In this document: positions 44,225 to 49,305 of the stretch, piece after piece
How the letters are laid out: every line of letters begins with the position of its first letter
How positions within the stretch are numbered: position 1 is the first letter of the stretch
DNA from: an uncultured Lachnospiraceae bacterium
Lineage (GTDB): Bacteria; Bacillota; Clostridia; Lachnospirales; Lachnospiraceae
Assembly (NCBI GenBank): GCA_910586125.1
Contig: CAJUHP010000027.1
Location: forward strand, 1 to 49,305
Length of the DNA: 49,305 bases
Direction of reading: 5' to 3'
Made by a program: the position numbers and the translations under genes
The notes under the pieces: model-generated
Told to the model about the DNA's origin: nothing
Seen by the model: only the letters and a program-made list of their open reading frames with translations
Database searches by the model: none

Positions 44225-45052
44225 ATGACATTGCAGGAATTGTACCAACAGATCCGCTTGCAGCAGGCGATCGTCCAGCGCCTGAACGACCTTTGGCCAG
44301 AGTTTGAAATGCCGGAAGAGCTGCTGGCGGGAATGATGGACAGAGAGACTGCCGGGCAGGCTTACCGGAAACTGGATGCCGTTCTTGCGGGGGACGAGGA
44401 CCACATGAAAATGCTGTTCTGCCAGATGGAATGCGCCAGGCGGGTATTTGACAGATACCAGGAGTTTGGGATTTCTGGAGAGATTTTTCGGCAAACGATG
44501 ATGTGTTTTCCGCGGTTTATCGAGGAATGCAAAAAAATGCACGGGAGATTCTTTTTTGACCGGGGGTGGTGGACCTACCGGCAGATCAGCATGAGTCTCT
44601 TTCGCATCGGCACGTTGGAGTATGAGCTGTGTGCGGAGGAAGGAAAACCGGTGATCTGCCTGCACATTCCCTCGGATGCGGATCTCTCCTCGGAGTCGGT
44701 GGACGATTCTTTAAAACAGGCGTCCTCCTTTTTTGAGGCATATGCTCCGGATTATGAAAAAAGCGGCAGGTATACCTGTGATTCCTGGCTGCTGTCTCCG
44801 GTTTTGCGGGAGCTTTTGCCTGAGACCTCCCGGATTGTGGCGTTTCAAAAGCGTTTTCAGTTGACCCGGACGCAGACGGAGGGCAGTGAATGTATCGGAT
44901 GGATTTTTCAGAGGCCGTTGGATACGGAGATTCGAGAGCTTCCGGAGAATACTACGCTTCAGCGCAGGGCCAAGGCGCTGCTGCTGGCAGGAGGGAGTAT
45001 TGGGAGCGGGTGCGGCGTGATAGAATCGGGCAGAAACAAGAGTGGGAAATAG
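44225..45052 (+). CDS. GNAT-like acyltransferase (NAT_N/GNAT_C type)
   Basis: ATG 44225 with GGGGGAGAGAC upstream; the frame is open from 44144. The 275-residue protein fits the two-domain acyltransferase family seen in Lachnospiraceae: an N-terminal helical part (LQELYQQIRLQQAIVQRLND) and a C-terminal part with HGRFFFDRGWWTYRQISMSL, FRIGTLEYEL, ICLHIPSDADLS and a closing SWLLSPVLRELLPETSRIVA then FQKRFQL. Family assignment is from memory of the pattern. The next gene starts within 15 bases, so they form an operon. Confidence 0.7.
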   Translation: MTLQELYQQIRLQQAIVQRLNDLWPEFEMPEELLAGMMDRETAGQAYRKLDAVLAGDEDHMKMLFCQMECARRVFDRYQEFGISGEIFRQTMMCFPRFIEECKKMHGRFFFDRGWWTYRQISMSLFRIGTLEYELCAEEGKPVICLHIPSDADLSSESVDDSLKQASSFFEAYAPDYEKSGRYTCDSWLLSPVLRELLPETSRIVAFQKRFQLTRTQTEGSECIGWIFQRPLDTEIRELPENTTLQRRAKALLLAGGSIGSGCGVIESGRNKSGK

Positions 45053-45066
45053 AAGAGGATACGGTT

Positions 45067-45654
45067 ATGGAAATGAAAGCGTTCATCCATGAAAGTCTGA
45101 TAAAACTGCAGGAGCTGGGGATCGATGTTCTGGCAAAGGAACCGGTCATTGGATCCGGCATTCTGAATTTGCCGCAGGAAGTTCTTGAGGCCATGGAGGA
45201 AGAACAAATCCTGGGCATGGTTTTAAGCAGTGCGGGATATATTTTACAGCGCCGGAAAGATCCAGCGATGTATGTGTTTGATTTGGAGGTATCGGACATC
45301 CTGCAGACGTACGAAGATTTTTTGCAAGGCATTGCGGGGATGGCAAAAGGAGAACTGGTATTTACGGATATCACACAGGAAGCCGCACAGGAAGATCTGG
45401 AATCCGGACAGGGAATGCAGACGGTGCGTTTTCAATGCAACGGGATAGCCTGTGAGTATAAAGCTAAGCTGCATTATGACTGGTTCGATACCGGGATATT
45501 TGCGTATGTGAATCAAGTGCTAAAGGAACAGAATCGGAACAGCCGCATTTATGTCGCCAGTGACGGGTGGCAGGATTGTATCGTATGGTATCGTACAGAG
45601 GAGTGGGCGCAGCGTTTTTATGAGCTGTTTGGCATGCGGTTGATTTGCCCCTGA
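45067..45654 (+). CDS. hypothetical protein (195 aa)
   Basis: ATG 45067 or the in-frame ATG 45073; 15 bases after the acyltransferase gene. The upstream extension of this frame is a shadow of that gene. Soluble, acidic, no signal. Sequence runs MKAFIHESLIKLQELGIDVL, a central LSSAGYILQRRKDPAMYVFD, and ends WAQRFYELFGMRLICP. Its C-terminal half (ACEYKAKLHYDWFDTGIFAY; YVASDGWQDCIVWY) alternates strands and is rich in aromatic residues. No family recognised. Co-transcription with the acyltransferase-like gene is likely. Confidence 0.7.
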   Translation: MEMKAFIHESLIKLQELGIDVLAKEPVIGSGILNLPQEVLEAMEEEQILGMVLSSAGYILQRRKDPAMYVFDLEVSDILQTYEDFLQGIAGMAKGELVFTDITQEAAQEDLESGQGMQTVRFQCNGIACEYKAKLHYDWFDTGIFAYVNQVLKEQNRNSRIYVASDGWQDCIVWYRTEEWAQRFYELFGMRLICP

Positions 45655-45673
45655 TCGGGTGGAAAGCGGTATC

Positions 45674-45709
45674 GCAGCGGCTTAAACCAATATATAGCTG
45701 CCTTTTTTT
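45674..45709. terminator. possible terminator between converging genes
   Basis: GCAGC (45674-45678) and GCTGC (45697-45701) form a short stem with an 18-base loop, followed by CTTTTTTT on the plus strand. Weak stem, good T-run. Confidence 0.4.
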
Positions 45710-45713
45710 GTGA

Positions 45714-46639
45714 TTATTTCAATCCTGCCAGGCACGCGAGAAATGCTTTCGGTTTTTCTATGTGGATGCCATGCCCACAGTCAAAACGAACGATTTGGCA
45801 ATCGGCAATCAGCCCGGCGGCCTTTTTAAGATCCTCTTCGCTTAAGGCTGCCATTAAAACGCTGTCCTCGCTGAAGTTTGTCTGTGCTTTCATGAATACG
45901 GTCCGGCATCTGATATTTTGCAGTAGATCTTCGTGGCGGATTCCGTTATGGAAGCTGTCGTTAAAAAATGTTTCTCCAAATAGGGGATCGTAAAGGTTCA
46001 TTCCCTGAAAGCCGCCAAGTGCGGCTTTTGGCCAGAACAACACTTTTAAATCCTGGGATGGATTTTTTTTCTGTATTTTTCCGCCAGTCCAACCATCTTT
46101 TTCTTTATCTTTTCCCTTGATTTTTCCGGAAAGAAATTCCACACGTACTGGTTGCGGAAATAGTAAAGCACAAAATCTCTGCATTCCGATTGGTTGATAT
46201 AATTGTGGCAGACGGTAGCGAAATCTATATAATGATAGGTTTTTTTCCGCCTTTCTCCCTGCGAGGAGAAGAACGGCGGGTCTTCTAAAATCAGACGGCT
46301 GCACAGATTTGTCATGGAGGCAACATAAGCGGCAATCAATCCTCCGGAGGAATGTCCTAAGAGATATACGTTCTGTTTTACAACATCACAAATAAAGCGG
46401 ACAACCGCCTCCCCGATATCCGCGATATTGTATTTCTTTGCGTTGTGTAGACTTTCGCCGTGCCCATAGCAATCCACAGCATAAACATGATAGTTCTTGG
46501 ATAACGGTCCCCAAATTTTTTTGAAACTGGTAGCGTCTACGCCTTGCGCATGAATAAGGACGAACGGCGGCAGGGCGTTTTTTATTTCATAATAGGTAAG
46601 TCGTATTTCTTCCCTTTGGTAAACATGTTTCTCTGCCAT
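45714..46639 (-). pseudogene. alpha/beta hydrolase split by a frameshift at an A8 tract
   Basis: Minus strand. Frame 1 (46639-46046, 197 residues) has the hydrolase core: LIHAQGVDATSFKKIWG, VYAVDCYGHGES, and the nucleophile elbow GHSSGG. It runs to EKYRKKIHPRI and stops. Frame 2, entered by a -1 shift at A8 (46070-46063), continues NPSQDLKVLFWPKAALGGFQ to the lid and the catalytic His (CGHGIHIEKPKAF), ending LAGLK at 45714. Joined, it would be about 308 residues, the normal length, with a complete Ser-His pair. The break is therefore one base in a homopolymer: a mutation, phase variation, recoding, or a sequencing error. Confidence 0.85.
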
Positions 46640-46681
46640 TTGTTTTTTCCTCCCCTGCGTGCTGCCTGAACAGAATCCAGA

Positions 46682-46708
46682 CAGTACACGAGTGTACTGA
46701 CACGGTCA
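46682..46708. promoter_or_regulatory. inverted repeat and partial TetR box upstream of the hydrolase
   Basis: CAGTACAC GA GTGTACTG (46682-46699) is a perfect 8-bp inverted repeat. TGACACGGTCA (46698-46708) overlaps its end and matches the first 9 bases of the TetR operator found at 46937-46949. It lies about 60 bases ahead of the hydrolase ATG, so the same regulator may act here. Confidence 0.5.
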
Positions 46709-46935
46709 TCTTCCGTCAAATGGCGCAGAATGAATTTTTTGTCTGCAAGCCAAACGAGGTGATCCTATGTTATTATATTTCGCAAATTTTTCTTAGTCAA
46801 TTCTTTCATCATAAGAATTCAAAAATCAATAGGGTTTCTGTACCGTCTAACGAAAGGAGAGAAGCGGTTTGTCTTTTGCAGTCCAGCCCAATTGGGGGGC
46901 CAGTTTTTTATCTTGAAATAATTTAGAAATTTGAC

Positions 46936-46985
46936 TTGACACGGTGTCAGAATAGGCGTATACTGTTTTTGGTGACACGGTGTCA
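46936..46985 (+). promoter_or_regulatory. TetR gene promoter with two identical operators
   Basis: TTGACA (46936-46941), 17-base spacer, TATACT (46959-46964). The 13-base palindrome TGACACGGTGTCA occurs at 46937-46949 (over the -35) and again at 46973-46985 (downstream of the -10), centres 36 bases apart. This strongly suggests autorepression by the TetR-family protein encoded next. Confidence 0.88.
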
Positions 46986-47123
46986 AAATAGAAGGAAATG
47001 AGTTTTCAGGAAAAGACGAGTGTCTGCGGACAATGGTTGACGGAAAACGGAGTGAATGTAAGCCTGTCCAGTGATTTGACGGAAAAACAGAGAACATACA
47101 AAGAAATTTCAAGGAGGTGCAGA

Positions 47124-47747
47124 ATGCCACGAGGGTCCGAGGAACGGACGGCGGCCAGAAGAGAGGAGATTATTTTAGCCTGTGCCGAACTGTATAAGCG
47201 GATGAGTTTTAAGGATATTACCATGAAGGAGATCGGGAATACCATTACCGTTACACGGACTTCCATATACAATTATTTTCAGACCAAGGAAGAAATTTTT
47301 CTGGCTCTTCTGCAGAGGGAATATGAACTGTGGATTCAAAGGCTGAAAGAGATTCAGGCAGAAAATGAAAGTCTGACCAGAGCAGAGTTTGCGGCGGCCT
47401 TGGCACATTCGCTGGAAGATCGGAAGAATTTACTGAAGATTATGTCCATGAATCATTATGATATGGAGGAAAACAGCCGGCTTGAGCGGCTTATAGAATT
47501 TAAGACCGTATATGGTCAGGCTTTGGCCGAGGTCAGAAATTGCCTGGATAAATTTTTTCCGGAAATGACAGACGCAGATAAGCAGGATTTCGTTTTTTCG
47601 TTTTTCCCGTTTCTATTTGGAATCTATCCGTATACGATGGTAACAGAAAAGCAAAAGGAGGCGATGAGGCAGGCAAAGGTAGATTATGTATATTTGACGA
47701 TCTACGAGATTACCTATGCCGAGATAAAAAAACTGTTGGGCCTATAG
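47124..47747 (+). CDS. TetR-family transcriptional regulator
   Basis: ATG 47124 (MPRGSEERTAARREEIILAC) follows AAGGAGGTGCAGA; the frame is open from 46998, but the ribosome binding site fixes the start. 207 residues, with helix-turn-helix KDITMKEIGNTITVTRTSIY then NYFQTKEEIFL and a helical C-terminal domain. Two identical palindromes bracket its promoter. Neighbours that could be its targets are the split hydrolase (divergent, partial operator copy) and the aldo/keto reductase (downstream, same direction). Confidence 0.93.
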   Translation: MPRGSEERTAARREEIILACAELYKRMSFKDITMKEIGNTITVTRTSIYNYFQTKEEIFLALLQREYELWIQRLKEIQAENESLTRAEFAAALAHSLEDRKNLLKIMSMNHYDMEENSRLERLIEFKTVYGQALAEVRNCLDKFFPEMTDADKQDFVFSFFPFLFGIYPYTMVTEKQKEAMRQAKVDYVYLTIYEITYAEIKKLLGL

Positions 47748-47844
47748 ACGGGGGAGTGAGATAAAGAGCGGCAGTTTTTGACGGGCTCGATGTTCGAGAG
47801 CCGGCGGTGATGTCTTTTATATGAAAAACAAGGAGGAGAACCAG

Positions 47845-48852
47845 GTGAACAATATAAAATTGGGAACATCGGATTTGATGGTATCGCGTATCTGCATGGG
47901 CTGTATGGGATTTGGCAATGCGGCAAGCGGGCAGCATTCGTGGACGCTTGACGAGGAGCATTCCCGCGAGATCATTAAACTGGGGCTGAATCTGGGCGTA
48001 AATTTTTTTGACACAGCCATCGGGTATCAGAACGGCACCAGTGAACAGTATGTTGGCAGAGCGCTGCGGGATTTTGCAAAGCGGGAGGATGTGGTGGTGG
48101 CGACAAAGTTTCTGCCCCGCACGCAGGAGGAGATAGAAGCAGGAATCACAGGGCAGCAGCACATCGAGCGGATGATGAATCAAAGCCTTGCCAATTTGGA
48201 GATGGATTATGTGGATCTGTATATCTGCCATATGTGGGATTATCGGACGCCTCTGTTTGAGATAATGGAAGGGTTGAACCGTATTGTCAAGGCGGGCAAG
48301 GCGCGGTATATTGGTATCTCCAACTGCTTTGCGTGGCAGCTTGCAAAGGCGAATGCGCTGGCAGAGAAAGAAGGGTTTGCAAAGTTTGTCTCGGTTCAGG
48401 GGCATTATAACCTGATTTTCCGTGAGGAGGAACGAGAAATGGCGAGGCTGTGTGCAGAGGACAACATTGCTATGACCCCTTACAGCGCTCTGGCGGGAGG
48501 ACGTCTGGCGAAGGCTCCCGGAGAGACCTCGAAGCGTCTGACCGAGGACAGTTATGCAAAGTCGAAATATGACGCGACGGCCGCTCAGGACGGCGTGATT
48601 ATAAACCGGGTAGCCGAGCTTGCAAAAAAACATCAGGTCTCCATGACAGAGATTTCTATTGCGTGGCTTCTGGAGAAGGTTGCGGCTCCCGTTGTAGGGG
48701 CCACGAAACCGCACCATATTGAGGGGGCGGTGAAGGCGGCTGATTTTAAGCTTTCAGAGGAAGAGAAAGCTTATCTGGAGGAGCCGTATGTTCCTCACGC
48801 CCTGGTGGGAGTTATGGCACAGAACACGAATTCCCATTCATGTCATTTTTGA
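47845..48852 (+). CDS. aldo/keto reductase
   Basis: The better start is GTG 47845, with AAGGAGGAGAACCAG just upstream; the ATG at 47821 would place that ribosome binding site inside the gene. About 335 residues. The AKR tetrad is present: Asp in NFFDTAIGYQNG, Tyr in the same motif, Lys in VVATKFLP, His in YICHMWD. The NADPH-binding end has VGATKPHHIEGAVKAADF. It reduces aldehydes, ketones or quinones; substrate unknown. A decayed cupin gene follows. Confidence 0.92.
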   Translation: MNNIKLGTSDLMVSRICMGCMGFGNAASGQHSWTLDEEHSREIIKLGLNLGVNFFDTAIGYQNGTSEQYVGRALRDFAKREDVVVATKFLPRTQEEIEAGITGQQHIERMMNQSLANLEMDYVDLYICHMWDYRTPLFEIMEGLNRIVKAGKARYIGISNCFAWQLAKANALAEKEGFAKFVSVQGHYNLIFREEEREMARLCAEDNIAMTPYSALAGGRLAKAPGETSKRLTEDSYAKSKYDATAAQDGVIINRVAELAKKHQVSMTEISIAWLLEKVAAPVVGATKPHHIEGAVKAADFKLSEEEKAYLEEPYVPHALVGVMAQNTNSHSCHF

Positions 48853-48865
48853 ACCAGGATAAGGG

Positions 48866-49150
48866 AATCACTGGCATATTCATCAGGTATCCCGTGAGGG
48901 AGATCGGATTTTGGTCTGTGCCAGCGCCGCGGGTAGGATCAGAAATGGAGATGCAGAGCGCGGGGGATGACCCCAGGCGCTGTGGTGAATATTCCGGTTG
49001 GGATAAAGCGCTGCCACAGCGCCGCTTCTGTTATCGGGTGTTCCTATCTGGCAGTTGAGGTCCTTGGCACAGACCTATCTAAGCAAAGAGCTGGAGCCTA
49101 TGGAAGAGGCATTTTACTGTGGTCGGAAATACGGCAAAAAGGGGTATAAA
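48866..49150 (+). pseudogene. decayed cupin-domain protein
   Basis: Three frames together spell a small cupin. Frame a from 48866: NHWHIHQVSREGDRILVCAS (first metal motif HxH), stopping at TGA 48968-48970. Frame b from 48967: MTPGAVVNIPVGIKRCHSAA then SYLAVEVLGTDLSK (second cupin motif PxGxxxxxH). Frame c: LSKELEPMEEAFYCGRKYGK. At least two frameshifts are needed and the second motif is altered. No start codon survives; the expected start would be close to the aldo/keto reductase end. These two genes are often neighbours in Clostridia, as I recall. Confidence 0.72.
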
Positions 49151-49179
49151 AAAATATCGAAAAAAATTTAAAAAAAGTG

Positions 49180-49208
49180 TTGACAAGCCTTCCAGGTTGT
49201 GGTATTCT
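49180..49208 (+). promoter_or_regulatory. ribosomal RNA operon promoter
   Basis: TTGACA (49180-49185), a 17-base spacer, TATTCT (49203-49208). An A-rich UP-element-like tract (49148-49176) precedes it. This is a very strong promoter type for rRNA operons. Confidence 0.85.
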
Positions 49209-49305
49209 ATCAAAGCTGTCAGCGAGACAGCAAAACAAAAGCAAAGAAACACAGCGAACCTTGAAAACAAAACAGTATATTCCAACCCTGAAAATTCTTA
49301 AGAGA
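49209..49305 (+). other. leader of an rRNA operon (16S gene expected beyond the edge)
   Basis: Contains CGAACCTTGAAAACAAAACAG (49254-49274), the CTTGAAAAC leader motif that precedes 16S genes in many Firmicutes (boxA-like antitermination region). No mature rRNA sequence is seen before the window ends. Confidence 0.7.

Noticed and set aside
46720..46926. Plus-strand ORF (68 aa) upstream of the TetR promoter
   Set aside because: No ribosome binding site; it lies in a regulatory region and reads as random sequence.
10477..49305. CCTGAAAATTCT shared by the stretch near 10477 and the last bases of the window
   Set aside because: Only 12 bases, with different contexts; most likely chance.

Overview
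The window looks like chromosome of a gut-type Firmicute, most likely Lachnospiraceae or a close Clostridia relative. Three things point there: the gene order tadA - SRP RNA - dnaX - ybaB - recR; strong AGGAGG ribosome binding sites with many GTG/TTG starts; and protein families common in that group (FtsX-type ABC exporters, very large sensor kinases, SUKH/DUF4304-type proteins, lipoprotein flavin reductases). The assignment is inferred from gene content, not from a marker search. The last 130 bases look like a ribosomal RNA promoter and leader, so a 16S gene probably begins just past the right edge.

Layout. 0-6 kb, minus strand: a two-component system (response regulator broken near its C-terminus, intact-looking kinase) followed by a two-permease MacB/FtsX-type ABC exporter and a small coupled ORF. 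Both operons carry the same 14-base box exactly 10 bases from their -10 elements, so the system very probably controls the exporter. 6-11 kb: insertion-sequence graveyard with a deleted IS3 copy, an IS630 copy with a slippery A7 and a nonsense codon, one apparently intact IS200/IS605 element (tnpA + tnpB, matching end hairpins), a DinJ/YoeB toxin-antitoxin pair starting right after that element, and a second IS3 fragment. 11-20.8 kb: an accessory island of whole and decayed genes, several resembling immunity-type families (SUKH/SMI1, DUF4304, GRAM-like, DUF3788, small membrane protein, Sel1 repeats), plus a lipoprotein and an alpha/beta hydrolase; no toxin gene is visible. 21-27.2 kb: an ECF sigma factor with a coupled membrane anti-sigma candidate, a second two-component system with a 1029-residue kinase, and a degenerate tyrosine recombinase facing it.

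27.7-38 kb: housekeeping core. A BlaI-type repressor, a coiled-coil membrane protein, tadA, SRP RNA, a GreA-family factor (minus), dnaX, ybaB, recR, a 1313-residue acidic repeat protein, and a CvpA-like protein, ended by a bidirectional terminator. 38-49.3 kb: a chemotaxis receptor (minus); a TetR regulator with a clear promoter and operator ahead of an extracytoplasmic FMN/FAD reductase lipoprotein; a hemerythrin-domain protein; an acyltransferase-like gene and its neighbour; an alpha/beta hydrolase split at an A8 tract; a second TetR gene with two identical operators; an aldo/keto reductase; a decayed cupin gene; and the rRNA promoter.

I did not find a clearly new defence or metabolic system. 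The best candidates for new biology are the immunity-like island, the acidic tryptophan-repeat protein locked in the recR operon, the atypical flavin reductase, and three reading frames in this window that break exactly at poly-A tracts.
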